Positions 16,350-25,392 of a stretch of 64,000 nt of DNA are shown here, in pieces. The DNA lies in contig NZ_VIQO01000027.1 of assembly GCF_007483665.1 (NCBI RefSeq), forward strand, positions 62,001 through 126,000, read 5' to 3'. This DNA comes from Catellatospora sichuanensis. Its GTDB lineage: Bacteria > Actinomycetota > Actinomycetes > Mycobacteriales > Micromonosporaceae. Made by a program: the position numbers and the translations under genes. The first letter of the stretch is position 1. Every line of letters begins with the position of its first letter. Below the pieces are notes generated by a model, which saw nothing but the letters and a program-made list of their open reading frames with translations, was not told the origin of the DNA and ran no database searches.

Positions 16350-16949
16350 TCAGGATGGCGTCTTCAGGCCCGCCAGGACGAAGTCCGCGAGCTCGCGCGC
16401 GATCGTCTCGGCCGGCTTCGGGCCGTCCGGGCGGAACCAGGTGTGCAGCGAGTTCGTCACCCCGAAGATCGACCATGAGACGACCTCCGGCGAGGCGACC
16501 GGGCTGAACACCCCGTCCTGCTGCGCCTGGCGGATCAGGCCCCGCACCGCCTCCTGGTAGCGGCGCCAGTCGGCCTGCAGGCGCTGGGTGCGCCCGCTGT
16601 CCATGGTGGCCAGCTCACGGGAGACGGCCGCGGACTCCTGCCGCATCGCGGCCGTGCCGACCACGATGTCCTCGATGATCGCCCGCAGCGTCCACTCCGG
16701 ATCGCGCCCCTCGGCGAGGATCGCGTCCAGCGCCGTGAGCCGCTCGCTGAAGATCGCCCGGTACATCTCGACGAGCAGGTCCTCCTTGGCCCCGAAGTAG
16801 TGGTACAGGCCGCCCTTGGTGACCCCGGCCCGGTCGACGACCTGCTGCACCGACGTCGCGTCGTACCCCTGCTCGGCGAACAGCTCACACGCCGCGGCCA
16901 GGATGCGCTCGCGCACCCCGGCCCCGCCGTCGGTTTTAGAACGCCCCAT
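16350..16949 (-). CDS. TetR-family transcriptional regulator
   Basis: This 199-residue repressor has the N-terminal [23 protein letters not shown], then [20 protein letters not shown], as in TetR/AcrR proteins, and a helical ligand domain. The start overlaps the end of the acyl-CoA dehydrogenase gene by 14 bp (16936-16949), so they form one unit. Two TetR-type palindromes lie in the divergent gap at 18835-18885, its most likely targets. The ligand is probably an acyl-CoA or a related fatty metabolite, by analogy with other ACAD-linked TetR proteins. Confidence 0.87.
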   Translation of the reverse strand: MGRSKTDGGAGVRERILAAACELFAEQGYDATSVQQVVDRAGVTKGGLYHYFGAKEDLLVEMYRAIFSERLTALDAILAEGRDPEWTLRAIIEDIVVGTAAMRQESAAVSRELATMDSGRTQRLQADWRRYQEAVRGLIRQAQQDGVFSPVASPEVVSWSIFGVTNSLHTWFRPDGPKPAETIARELADFVLAGLKTPS

Positions 16950-18750
16950 CCGGGATCTCCATCAGCGCGTTGTCGGTGGCCTCCAGCACCCGGCGGCGCG
17001 CGGTCAGCTCCGGCAGCACGGTACGCGCGAAGAATCGCGCCACCGCGAGCTTGCCCTGGTAGAAGCCGACGTCGTCGCCGGACGCGCCGTCCAGGGCGGC
17101 CAGCGCGACCGCGGCCTGCCGGATCAGCAGCCAGCCGATCACCAGGTCGCCGACGCTCATCAGCAGGCGGGTCGTGTTCTGGCCGACCTTGTACACCTCG
17201 GTGACGTCGTCCCCGGCCGCCTTCTGCCAGCCGAACATCGTCTCCACCATGCCGCGCACGTCGGCGATCGCCTCGCGCAGCGACTCGCACTCCAGCTTCA
17301 GCGCGTCCGTGGACCCGTTCGCGTCGAGGAACTCCTCCATCTCGCCGATGAGCAGGTCCAGGGCCACTGAGCGGTCCCGTACGATCTTGCGGAAGAAGAA
17401 GTCCTGCCCCTGGATCGCGGTGGTGCCCTCGTACAGGGTGTCGATCTTCGTGTCCCGGATGTACTGCTCCATCGGGTAGTCCTGCAGGTAACCCGAGCCG
17501 CCCAGGGTCTGCAGCGACAGGGCCAGCATCTCGTAGGAGCGCTCCGAGCCGACGCCCTTGACGATGGGCAGCAGCAGGTCGTTGACGTTCGCGCCCTGCG
17601 CGTGGTCGCGGTCCAGCCAGCCGGCGGTGTAGAGGTAGGTCGCGCGCAGACCCTCGGCGTAGGCCTTCTGCAGCATCAGGATGCGCCGCACGTCGGGGTG
17701 GCGGTCGATGGTGACCCGGGGTGCGGTCTTGTCCGCCGCACGGGTCAGGTCGGGGCCCTGCACGCGCTGGCGGGCGTAGTCGAGCGCGTTGAGGTAACCG
17801 GTCGACAGCGTCGCGATCGCCTTCACGCCGACCTGCATACGCGCTGACTCGATCACCTTGAACATCTGGGCGATGCCGTCGTGCACCTCGCCGACCAGCC
17901 AGCCCTTCGCCGGAACGCCGTGCTGGCCGAAGGTCAGCTCGCAGGTGCTGGAGACCTTCAGGCCCATCTTCTTCTCGACGTTGGTCGCGTACACGCCGTT
18001 GCGTTCGCCCAGCTGCCCGGACTCGTGGTCGAAGTGGAACTTCGGCACCAGGAACATCGACAGGCCCTTGGTGCCCGGCCCGCCCGCACCGGGCGTGTCC
18101 ACCGGCCGGGCCAGCACGAAGTGCATGATGTTCTCACTCAGGTCGTGCTCGCCCGAGGTGATGAAGCGCTTGACGCCCTCAAGGTGCCACGAGCCGTCGG
18201 CCTGCGGTACGGCCCGGGTGCGCCCCGCGCCGACGTCGGAGCCCGCGTCCGGCTCGGTGAGCACCATCGTCGCGCCCCACTGTCGCTCGATCATGATCTC
18301 GGCGACGCGCTGCTGCTCGGGCGTGCCCATGCGGTGCAGCAGTCCGCCGAAGCCGGGGCCGCCGCCGTACATGTAGACCGGTGCCTGCGCGCCCTGGACC
18401 AGCTCGATCAGCGCCCACCACAGGGCGCGCGGGGCGACGACGCCGCCGGCCTCGGCGGGCATGTCCAGCCGCCACCACTCGGCGTCCATCCAGGCCCGGT
18501 AGGAGCGGCGGAAGCTGTCGGGCATGGTCACCGAGTGGGTCTGCGGGTCGTAGACCGGCGGGTTGCGGTCCACGTCGGCGTACGACGCCGCGATCGGCCC
18601 GACCGACAGCCGCTCCACCTCGGCGAGCATGTGCTCGACGGTGTCGGTGTCCAGCTCGGCGAAGCGTCCCGTGCCCAGCTTCTCGCCGAGGCCGAACACC
18701 TCGAACAGGTTGAACCGCAGGTCACGCAGATTGCTCCGGTAGTGGCTCAT
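16936..18750 (-). CDS. Acyl-CoA dehydrogenase (large, FadE-like)
   Basis: At 604 residues this is the longer ACAD type with a C-terminal extension. Characteristic stretches are [20 protein letters not shown] and [12 protein letters not shown] (FAD/substrate region), [13 protein letters not shown], and near the end [20 protein letters not shown] with the catalytic Glu region [16 protein letters not shown]. It oxidises an acyl-CoA to the enoyl-CoA with FAD. The ATG at 18750 begins [11 protein letters not shown]. It is divergent from an SDR (18947) and runs into a TetR gene, which suggests a small regulated fatty acid breakdown unit. Confidence 0.92.
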   Translation of the reverse strand: MSHYRSNLRDLRFNLFEVFGLGEKLGTGRFAELDTDTVEHMLAEVERLSVGPIAASYADVDRNPPVYDPQTHSVTMPDSFRRSYRAWMDAEWWRLDMPAEAGGVVAPRALWWALIELVQGAQAPVYMYGGGPGFGGLLHRMGTPEQQRVAEIMIERQWGATMVLTEPDAGSDVGAGRTRAVPQADGSWHLEGVKRFITSGEHDLSENIMHFVLARPVDTPGAGGPGTKGLSMFLVPKFHFDHESGQLGERNGVYATNVEKKMGLKVSSTCELTFGQHGVPAKGWLVGEVHDGIAQMFKVIESARMQVGVKAIATLSTGYLNALDYARQRVQGPDLTRAADKTAPRVTIDRHPDVRRILMLQKAYAEGLRATYLYTAGWLDRDHAQGANVNDLLLPIVKGVGSERSYEMLALSLQTLGGSGYLQDYPMEQYIRDTKIDTLYEGTTAIQGQDFFFRKIVRDRSVALDLLIGEMEEFLDANGSTDALKLECESLREAIADVRGMVETMFGWQKAAGDDVTEVYKVGQNTTRLLMSVGDLVIGWLLIRQAAVALAALDGASGDDVGFYQGKLAVARFFARTVLPELTARRRVLEATDNALMEIPDGAF

Positions 18751-18833
18751 GCCCAGCCTTCCCCCATGGCGCCCCAGCCGGAACGCCGACGTGTCGAGGT
18801 GCCCATGACAGCGCGGCGGCGGCCCCGCTGTCA

Positions 18834-18885
18834 ATACCGACCAGTCGGTATGTTGAACCGCACGGAGGCCTACCGACCGGTCGGT
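18834..18885. promoter_or_regulatory. Two TetR-type operator palindromes
   Basis: TACCGACCAGTCGGTA (18835-18850) and ACCGACCGGTCGGT (18872-18885) are near-perfect and perfect palindromes with the same CCGAC-n2-GTCGG core. They sit between the acyl-CoA dehydrogenase and SDR start codons. This is the core used by many TetR repressors, so the local TetR (16350-16949) probably controls both genes. Confidence 0.75.
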
Positions 18886-18946
18886 CTGCTCGCTAAGGTA
18901 TGCGCACATCGACTGCAACATCAACGACTGAACAAGGGGCGAAGCT

Positions 18947-19717
18947 GTGCGTACAGGTCTGGAAGGTCGTACCGCGCTGGTCACCGGCGCCTCCCGCGGC
19001 ATCGGCAAGGCCACCGCGGCCGCCCTGGCCGCCGAAGGCTGCAACGTCGTGCTGACCTCCCGGCGCCAGGACGCGCTGGACGCGGTCGCCGCGGAGTTCC
19101 GCGCGGCGTACCCGAAGGTCGGCTTCCTCGCCAAGGCCGCGCACGTGGGGGAGAAGGAGCAGGCCGACGCCTGCGTCGCCGCGGCCGTGGCCGAGTTCGG
19201 CTCCGTCGACGTGCTCGTCAACAACGCCGGCACCAACCCGTACTTCGGCCCCATGGTCGACCTCGACGTCTCCCGCGCGGAGAAGACCGTGCAGGTCAAC
19301 CAGCTGTCCATCGTGCTGTGGACGCAGGCCGCCTGGCACGCCTCGATGGCGGCCAACGGCGGCACGATCGTCAACATCGCCTCCGTCGGCGGCCTGGCGA
19401 CCGAAATGGGCATCGGCTACTACAACGCCACCAAGGCCGCCGTCATCCACCTGACCCGGCAGTTCGCCGCCGAGCTGGCCCCGAAGGTGCGGGTCAACGG
19501 CATCGCCCCCGGCATCGTGCGCACCAAGCTCGCCCAGGCCCTGTGGGAGAACAACGAGGAGCTGATCAACCAGCACACCCCGCTGGGCCGCATCGGCGAA
19601 CCCGAGGACATCGCGAGCGCCGTCGTCTTCCTGGCGGGCCAGACCTCCTCCTGGATGACCGGCCAGACCCTCGTCGTCGACGGCGGCTCCCTCATCCGCC
19701 ACTCCTTCGCCGCCTGA
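18947..19717 (+). CDS. Short-chain dehydrogenase/reductase (FabG-like)
   Basis: This 256-residue classical SDR has the cofactor motif [15 protein letters not shown] (about 14-28), the NNAG motif, the catalytic Ser in NIASVGG, YNATK as the Tyr-x-x-x-Lys pair, and the C-terminal [12 protein letters not shown] typical of FabG-type enzymes. The reaction is NAD(P)-dependent oxidation or reduction of a hydroxyl or keto group, with hydroxyacyl-CoA or ketoacyl substrates likely given the divergent acyl-CoA dehydrogenase. Start GTG 18947. Two operator palindromes sit 60-110 bp upstream. Confidence 0.9.
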   Translation: MRTGLEGRTALVTGASRGIGKATAAALAAEGCNVVLTSRRQDALDAVAAEFRAAYPKVGFLAKAAHVGEKEQADACVAAAVAEFGSVDVLVNNAGTNPYFGPMVDLDVSRAEKTVQVNQLSIVLWTQAAWHASMAANGGTIVNIASVGGLATEMGIGYYNATKAAVIHLTRQFAAELAPKVRVNGIAPGIVRTKLAQALWENNEELINQHTPLGRIGEPEDIASAVVFLAGQTSSWMTGQTLVVDGGSLIRHSFAA

Positions 19718-19735
19718 CCCGCTCCGACCGGAGGG

Positions 19736-19798
19736 TGCACTTTCAGGGAAACTGCAGCGATCGGGCCCACGGATCGTGCAGTTTCCCCGAAACTGCAG
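19736..19798. repeat. Double-palindrome intergenic repeat, family 2, copy 1
   Basis: The 63-base element has two small palindromes of the type TTTC-n3-GAAACTG at its two ends, about 40 bases apart. It matches a 63-base element at 37004-37066 base for base in the arms (TTTCA-GGAAACTGCAG ... TTTCC-GAAACTGCAG). It lies just after the SDR stop. Confidence 0.75.
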
Positions 19799-19837
19799 CG
19801 GGCCGCGCGGCGGCGCGATGGTCGGTAGCGTGTGGGT

Positions 19838-20401
19838 ATGGCGGCGCAGCTGTGGGTGCTCAACGCGGGGTATGTCGGTGATCGGGTGGCCAGCACTGTG
19901 GCGCTGCTGCGGGACGGGGACACCACCGTGGTCGTCGACCCCGGGATGGTCGCCGATCGGCAGCAGATCCTCGGCCCGATGGCCGATCTCGGCGTCGACC
20001 CCGAAGACGTCACCGATGTGATCTTCAGCCACCACCATCCCGACCACACGATCAACGCGGCGCTGTTCCGCAATGCCCGCTACCACGACCACTGGGCCTA
20101 CTACGTCGACGACCAGTGGGTCAGCCGCGACGCCGAGGGTTTCGCGCTCTCCGAGACGATCAGGCTGATCCGCACCCCGGGGCACACCGCCGAGGACATC
20201 ACCACCCTGGTCGACACCGCCGACGGCCTGGTCGCGCTCACCCACGTGTGGTGGCACGCCGAAGGGCCGCCGAAGGATCCGTTCGCCACGGACGGCGTCG
20301 CGCTGTCGGCGTCCCGCGCGCGGGTGCTCGCGTTGAACCCGGTCCTGATCGTGCCCGGTCACGGGCCCGCTTTCGTGCCCGATCCGACCACCCCGCGCTG
20401 A
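19838..20401 (+). CDS. MBL-fold hydrolase (MBLAC1-like)
   Basis: This 187-residue metallo-beta-lactamase-fold protein has the metal motif IFSHHHPDHTINAALF (H-x-H-x-D-H), a downstream RTPGHTAEDITTLVD with the third His, and a final VPGHGPAF. The short length and the order of these motifs resemble MBLAC1-type proteins. Two Zn ions are expected; the substrate is unknown. I start at the ATG at 19838 and not the GTG at 19832. It stands alone after the family 2 repeat. Confidence 0.82.
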   Translation: MAAQLWVLNAGYVGDRVASTVALLRDGDTTVVVDPGMVADRQQILGPMADLGVDPEDVTDVIFSHHHPDHTINAALFRNARYHDHWAYYVDDQWVSRDAEGFALSETIRLIRTPGHTAEDITTLVDTADGLVALTHVWWHAEGPPKDPFATDGVALSASRARVLALNPVLIVPGHGPAFVPDPTTPR

Positions 20402-20447
20402 GCTTCGCGGACGCTGCGGGCCGCCTCCCGCGGTGGCTGCCGGTACG

Positions 20448-21338
20448 TCACTCAGCAGGGCGGTGCGCCAGGGTGCGCATGGCGTCGGCGACGGCCTGTG
20501 TCACCTGCGCGGCGAAGTCCAGGTCGAGGGTGTCCAGGGTGTCGGTCGGCTGGTGGTAGTGCGGGTTGCGGAACTCCGCGGTGTCGGTGACCATCACGCC
20601 GAGCCGCCCGCTCGCCCAGTAGGGCTGGTGGTCGCTGCGGGCACCGTTGGCTTCATGGTCGGAAGGCAGCGGCACCGCCACGACCGGCAGCGGCGGGACC
20701 TGGGCCGCCCCGCCGTCGCCGATGGCGGCCAGGTAGGCGGCGGCCTCGACGTTGCCGACGGCGGCGATGAAGTCCGCGCGGTGCAGCCGGGTGAGGTCGA
20801 GGTCTGCCTGCCCATCGGCGTCGGGAAACGTCTGGGAGCCGGGGCGCAGGTCGCGGTAGCCGATCATCTCCAGGACGATGATGCCTTCCACGTCGGCGCG
20901 CGTGGCGTCGAGCCGGGCGACGTGGGCCCGACTGCCGTTGCACGGTCCCGGATCGTGCTCCTCGCCGCCGAAGAAGCAGAACCGGACGGTACGCGGGGCG
21001 GCCGGCTCCGCCGCGCAGATACGGGCGAGTTCGAGCAGACCGGCCACGCCGCTGGCGTTGTCGTCGGCCCCGGGGCTACCGGCGACGCTGTCCCAGTGCG
21101 CGCCGATCTCCAGTACCGGAGCCATGGCGGTGCCGGCCCGCTCGGCCAGCAGGTTGACCTCGTGGGGTGCGTCGCCGTACGGCTCCCGCACCACCTCGTA
21201 CCCGTAACCGGCCAGGCAACCGGTGATGTGGTCGAGCGCGGCCGACACCGCCCGGCTGTCGTCGCGGTGGCGCGGGCCGAAGGCGGTCAGCCGTCCGATG
21301 TGCTTCCGCAGCGCCGCCGCATCGATCACTTCTGTCAT
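20448..21338 (-). CDS. M28-family zinc aminopeptidase-like protein
   Basis: This 296-residue protein has the M28 metal ligands in order: EIGAHWDSVAGSPGADDNASG (His, then Asp), CFFGGEEHDPG (Glu pair), and a late DTAEFRNPHYHQPTDT with the final His. It starts at ATG 21338 (MTEVIDAAALRKHIG), although the open frame extends to 21365. No signal peptide is evident, so it is probably cytoplasmic. Family members are aminopeptidases or carboxypeptidases; substrate specificity cannot be read here. Confidence 0.88.
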   Translation of the reverse strand: MTEVIDAAALRKHIGRLTAFGPRHRDDSRAVSAALDHITGCLAGYGYEVVREPYGDAPHEVNLLAERAGTAMAPVLEIGAHWDSVAGSPGADDNASGVAGLLELARICAAEPAAPRTVRFCFFGGEEHDPGPCNGSRAHVARLDATRADVEGIIVLEMIGYRDLRPGSQTFPDADGQADLDLTRLHRADFIAAVGNVEAAAYLAAIGDGGAAQVPPLPVVAVPLPSDHEANGARSDHQPYWASGRLGVMVTDTAEFRNPHYHQPTDTLDTLDLDFAAQVTQAVADAMRTLAHRPAE

Positions 21339-21475
21339 GGCGACCGTTGTAGTAGCCCGCCGCAACCGTCACCGGGCTCTGTTGGCGACGATCGCACCGC
21401 GCGCTTGATCCGGATGGCTACCGTCACGCTCGTGACGATGTCGGGAGAGATGAGCAGACCGTCCGGGGCCGCGCG

Positions 21476-21973
21476 GTGACCCGTCCGGAACCGCCGTGGG
21501 GGAAGACGGGCCGGTGGGCCGGTGCGTTCGTGTCGGTGGTCTTCCTGGCGCTGGTCGTGTCGTTGATGGTGCTGGCGTCGAACAAGGTGCTGGCCGAGCT
21601 GGGCCCGTCGTGGCGGGCCGCCAACGGCGAGGGCGTCGCGGGCACGTTCAACCCGACCGGGACGTACGAGGTCGGGCGGAGGACCCAGATCTGGAAAGGC
21701 GACTTCGTCAGCGACGACCGTTCCGTACTGCACTTCGATGTGCAGCTCGACAACGCACCCCCGGACATGAGACTCGGCAGACCCGTGCCGGCTCTGGACA
21801 CCGGTGCCCAGGGTGTCGTCTACGTGCCCGGGGCCGACTACCCCTTCGTGACCAACCTGCTGTGCCTGGGCTGCCTCTCGTGCCCGCTGGTCCTGCTGGG
21901 CCTGATCGTGGTGCCGCCACTGCTGCGCCGCATGCGCAGACCGAGGACCGGGGACCGGCCCGCGCCTGCCTGA
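21476..21973 (+). CDS. Two-helix membrane protein, hypothetical
   Basis: This 165-residue protein has one membrane helix near the N-terminus (about 15-36, WAGAFVSVVFLALVVSLMV), an outer loop of about 85 residues with strands, and a second helix (about 127-149, LLCLGCLSCPLVLLGLIVV), then a basic tail. I do not recognise the family. Start GTG 21476. A family 1 repeat lies 75 bp after its stop. Confidence 0.6.
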   Translation: MTRPEPPWGKTGRWAGAFVSVVFLALVVSLMVLASNKVLAELGPSWRAANGEGVAGTFNPTGTYEVGRRTQIWKGDFVSDDRSVLHFDVQLDNAPPDMRLGRPVPALDTGAQGVVYVPGADYPFVTNLLCLGCLSCPLVLLGLIVVPPLLRRMRRPRTGDRPAPA

Positions 21974-22048
21974 CGGTGCCGGTGTCCGTTCACCGCGGGC
22001 CGAGCCCTGTGTGCGGCCGTCGCCGCCGACCCGTCCAGGATCCGACGA

Positions 22049-22103
22049 CTTGCCTGGCACCTGTACGTATGCGCGTGCGGGATACGCACAACTGCCAGGC
22101 AAG
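22049..22103. repeat. Palindromic intergenic repeat, family 1, copy 2
   Basis: This 55-base element has the same length and arms as the core of the copy at 12142-12196 (CTTGCC-GGCACCTGT ... GATACGCACA ... GGCAAG). It lies in the convergent gap between the gene at 21476-21973 and the CNNM gene. Confidence 0.8.
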
Positions 22104-22127
22104 TCCGGCGGTCGAGGACGAGCGGGG

Positions 22128-23417
22128 TCAGGAGGAGTGGCTGCGGTCGTGGTTGCGGACCAGGCGCAGGCGGAGCTGGGAGATGCTGCGACCGTCGATC
22201 TCGGTGACCTCGGCGGTGAAGCCGGGGACCTTGACCGTCTCTCCGGTCTTGGTGGGGATGTGGCCGAGCTTGTCCAGCACCAGGCCGGCGACGGTCGTGT
22301 AGTCCATCTCGCCGAGGCGGTTCAGGTCGATGCCGAGGTCCGGCAGGTCGTGCAGCGGGAACGAGCCCGGCACCAGGAACACGTCGTCGGCCTCGCGGAC
22401 CACGGAGACGACATCGCGGTCGGTCTCGTCGTAGATCTCGCCGACGACCTCCTCGACGAGGTCCTCCATGGTGATGATGCCGTCGATGGAGCCGTGCTCG
22501 TCGACCACCAGGGCGAACTGCTCGCGCTGGTTGCGCAGCTGGCGCATGGCGTCCGACACGGACAGCGTCTCGGGCAGGAAGACGGCCGTGCGGGCGCGCT
22601 CGCCGACCGGGCCGCCCGCGCCGAGCAGATCGCGCAGGTGCACCACGCCGACGACGGAGTCGAGGTCGCCGTCGCCGACGACCGGGGCCCGGCTGTGGCC
22701 GGTTTCGGCCAGCACACCCAGAGCCTCCTCGGCGGGCATGCCCGCGGGCAGGGTGACGACCTCGCGGCGGGGGATCAGGATGTCGCGGATGTCGCGCTCG
22801 CTGATCTCGAACGCCCCGGAGATGATCTCCCGCTGCTCGGCCGTGAAGCTGCGCTGCGCGACGACCAGGTCGCGGATCTCCTCGGCGGAGATCTCCTCCC
22901 GGCCGGCCCGCGGGTCCACTCCGGCGATCCGCACGATCATGTCGGTGGACTTGCCGAGCAGCCACACGAACGGCCGCGACGCGGTGGCCATCCAGTCCAG
23001 GGGCCGCGCGGCGACCAGCGCCCAGCCCTCGGCGCGCTGCATGGCGATGCGCTTGGGCGCGAGTTCGCCCACCACCAGGGTGAGGAAGGTCAGCACCAGG
23101 GTGACCACGATGATGGCGGCCGGCTCCGCCGCCTTGCCCAGGAAGCCGAAAACCGGCACCAGCGGCTTGGCCAGCGACGTCGCCGCGAAGGCCGAGGCCA
23201 GGAAGCCGGCCAGGGTGATGCCGATCTGGATGGTGGCGAGGAACCGGTTCGGGTCCCGGGACAGGCGGGCCAACACCCTGCCGCCGGAGGAGGAGCGCTC
23301 GAGCCGCTGGATCTGCGACTCCCGCAGTGAGATGAGAGCCATCTCGCTGCCCGACAGCGCTCCGTTGATCAACATCAGGACAAGCACCAGCAGAACCTGG
23401 GTGCCGTAGCCGCCCAC
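22128..23417 (-). CDS. CNNM/CorC-HlyC family transporter (hemolysin family)
   Basis: This 429-residue protein has an N-terminal DUF21 membrane domain (about 1-190, starting GTQVLLVLVLMLINGALSGS), a CBS-domain pair (about 210-340, with RDILIPRREVVTLPAGMP and DGIITMEDLVEEVVGEIYDE) and a C-terminal CorC/HlyC domain (about 350-425). This family handles Mg2+ or Co2+ or senses them through the CBS pair. The gene starts at ATG 23417 and lies downstream of gnd, separated by a hairpin terminator. Confidence 0.9.
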   Translation of the reverse strand: MGGYGTQVLLVLVLMLINGALSGSEMALISLRESQIQRLERSSSGGRVLARLSRDPNRFLATIQIGITLAGFLASAFAATSLAKPLVPVFGFLGKAAEPAAIIVVTLVLTFLTLVVGELAPKRIAMQRAEGWALVAARPLDWMATASRPFVWLLGKSTDMIVRIAGVDPRAGREEISAEEIRDLVVAQRSFTAEQREIISGAFEISERDIRDILIPRREVVTLPAGMPAEEALGVLAETGHSRAPVVGDGDLDSVVGVVHLRDLLGAGGPVGERARTAVFLPETLSVSDAMRQLRNQREQFALVVDEHGSIDGIITMEDLVEEVVGEIYDETDRDVVSVVREADDVFLVPGSFPLHDLPDLGIDLNRLGEMDYTTVAGLVLDKLGHIPTKTGETVKVPGFTAEVTEIDGRSISQLRLRLVRNHDRSHSS

Positions 23418-23498
23418 GGGCGTTCACTCCTCGACATGTTCAAGACAGAACCCACACCGTAGCGGGTCTACCTGAAGGTGCTGCACGGGGCGGCACGG

Positions 23499-23543
23499 AC
23501 AAAGCTCCGTCCATGCAGCACAACGGCATGAACGGAGCTTTGT
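23499..23543 (-). terminator. Hairpin terminator after gnd
   Basis: Bases 23499-23510 and 23532-23543 are a perfect 12-bp inverted repeat. The 21-base loop itself holds an imperfect inverted repeat. It lies 12 bp after the gnd stop and ends with TTTGT on the plus strand and ACAAA on the minus strand. Confidence 0.7.
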
Positions 23544-23555
23544 TCGCGAAATGCG

Positions 23556-24983
23556 TCAGTCCTGCTTGACCTCGGCCTTGTCGCCCGACCACAGGGTGTG
23601 GAAGGTGCCGTCGGAGTCGACCCGCTTGTAGGTGTGCGCGCCGAACAGGTCCCGCAGGCCCTGGGTCAGGGCGGCGGGCAGCCGCTCGCGGCGCAGGCCG
23701 TCGTAATAGGCCAGCGACGAGGAGAACACCGGCGCCGGGATGCCCAGCTGCGCGGCGGTGGCCACCACGCGGCGCCAGGCCGGCACGGCCGCCCCGATCG
23801 CCTCGGTGAACGCGGGCGCGAACAGCAGGTTCGCCGGGTGCTCCGAGCCCTGGTACGCGGCGGTGATGTCGCGCAGCAGCGAGGCGCGGATGATGCAGCC
23901 CGCCCGCCACAGTGATGCGATCGCCGCCAGGTCCAGGTCCCAGCCGTACTCCTTGGACGCCGACACCAGCATGTCCAGGCCCTGGGCGTAACTGACCAGC
24001 TTGGACGCGTACAGCGCCTGGCGCACGTCCTCGACGAAGGTGTCGGGCAGGTCGACCTTGACCTCGTGGCCGGCCAACAGCCCCTGCGCGATCGGACGCT
24101 GGGCCGCCTGCGACGACAGCGCGCGGGCGAACACCGACTCGCCGATGCCGGTGACCGGCGAACCCAGCTCCAGGGCCGCCATCACGGTCCAGCCGCCGGT
24201 GCCCTTCATGCCCGCGGCGTCGACGACGACGTCCACGAACGGCTTGCCGGTCTTCGCGTCGACGTGCCCGAGCACCTCGGCGGTGATCTCGATCAGGAAG
24301 GACGACAGGTCGCCCTTGTTCCACTCGGCGAAGATCTTCGACTGCTCGGCCGGCTCCAGGCCCGCGCCGGAGCGCAGCAGGTCGTACGCCTCGCCGATGA
24401 CCTGCATGTCGGCGTACTCGATGCCGTTGTGGACCATCTTCACGAAGTGACCGGCGCCGTCGGTGCCGATCCAGGAGCAGCACGGCTCGCCGTCCACGTG
24501 CGCGGAGATCTTCTCCAGCATGGGCCCGAGCGACTCGTACGACTTCTTCGACCCGCCCGGCATGATCGACGGGCCCTTGAGTGCGCCCTCCTCGCCGCCG
24601 GACACACCCACGCCGACGAAGTGCAGGCCCTTCTCGGCCAGCGCGGCCTCGCGGCGGCGGGTGTCGGTGAAGTGGGAGTTGCCCGCGTCGATGATGATGT
24701 CGTCGGCGTCGAGCAGCGGCACCAGCTCGGCGATCACGTCGTCGACCGGCTTGCCGGCCTTGACCATGATCAGTACGCGGCGCGGCTTCTCCAGCGCGCC
24801 GACCAGCTCCTGCATCGTCTCGGTCGGCACGAAGTCGCCCTCGCCGCCGTGCTCGGCGATCAGCGCGTCGGTGCGGGCGCGGCTGCGGTTGTGGACCGCC
24901 ACGGTGTAGCCGTTGCGGGCCAGGTTGCGGGCGAGGTTGGCGCCCATCACCGCCAGCCCGGTGACACCGATCTGTGCTGCCAT
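23556..24983 (-). CDS. gnd: 6-phosphogluconate dehydrogenase (decarboxylating, NADP-type)
   Basis: This 475-residue enzyme has the Rossmann start IGVTGLAVMGANLARNLAR, the NHNRS-like stretch AVHNRSRARTD, the substrate motif VGVGVSGGEEGALKGPSIMP and the catalytic Lys region GHFVKMVHNGIEYADM. It converts 6-phosphogluconate to ribulose 5-phosphate, making NADPH and CO2. NADP preference is inferred from NRSRARTD (Arg/Ser after the second strand). The start is ATG 24983 (MAAQIGVTG). Its place next to sthA groups two genes that manage NADPH. Confidence 0.95.
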   Translation of the reverse strand: MAAQIGVTGLAVMGANLARNLARNGYTVAVHNRSRARTDALIAEHGGEGDFVPTETMQELVGALEKPRRVLIMVKAGKPVDDVIAELVPLLDADDIIIDAGNSHFTDTRRREAALAEKGLHFVGVGVSGGEEGALKGPSIMPGGSKKSYESLGPMLEKISAHVDGEPCCSWIGTDGAGHFVKMVHNGIEYADMQVIGEAYDLLRSGAGLEPAEQSKIFAEWNKGDLSSFLIEITAEVLGHVDAKTGKPFVDVVVDAAGMKGTGGWTVMAALELGSPVTGIGESVFARALSSQAAQRPIAQGLLAGHEVKVDLPDTFVEDVRQALYASKLVSYAQGLDMLVSASKEYGWDLDLAAIASLWRAGCIIRASLLRDITAAYQGSEHPANLLFAPAFTEAIGAAVPAWRRVVATAAQLGIPAPVFSSSLAYYDGLRRERLPAALTQGLRDLFGAHTYKRVDSDGTFHTLWSGDKAEVKQD

Positions 24984-25213
24984 GGTGTGACTCCTGGTCG
25001 TGAATGCTCGATGTTTGCGGCCGCCCCGGTGCGTCCCTTCACCGCATACCCCATCACGCCGGGCACGGGTTCGCACGCCCGGGGCGGCAATGTCCTAGTG
25101 ATCGAGAACCCGTGCCGGATTCGTGATCGACTCCAGGTTCCGCGGCCTCCATCCTCCCGCAAGACGCGACACGGCGAGCGCGTATGAAGCGCTTCGTGGC
25201 CGTGACACGGGCG

Positions 25214-25392
25214 TCAGAGCCGGATGCGGGCGGCCACCGGGAGGTGGTCGCTGCCGGTCTGGGGCAGGTACCAGCCGCGGGCGACCGTCGCTCCGCGAGC
25301 CGGCACCTGGTCGATCCGGGCCGGCGGCGCGGGCGCGGGCCGGCTGAACGCGAAGTCGGACCGGTCGGAGGTCAGCTGGGAGGTGATGGGGT
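25214..25392 (-). pseudogene. Remnant of an endonuclease/exonuclease/phosphatase family gene
   Basis: On the minus strand the DNA reads the ending TSDRSDFAFSRPAP, then PARIDQVPARGATVARGWYL and QTGSDHLPVAARIRL before a stop at 25214. GSDHLPV is the conserved C-terminal catalytic motif of this superfamily. Only about 60 residues remain; the upstream part is replaced by the end of sthA (25393). No in-frame start exists. The gene was probably cut by a deletion or insertion that put sthA next to its tail. A short real protein cannot be ruled out but is unlikely. Confidence 0.65.
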
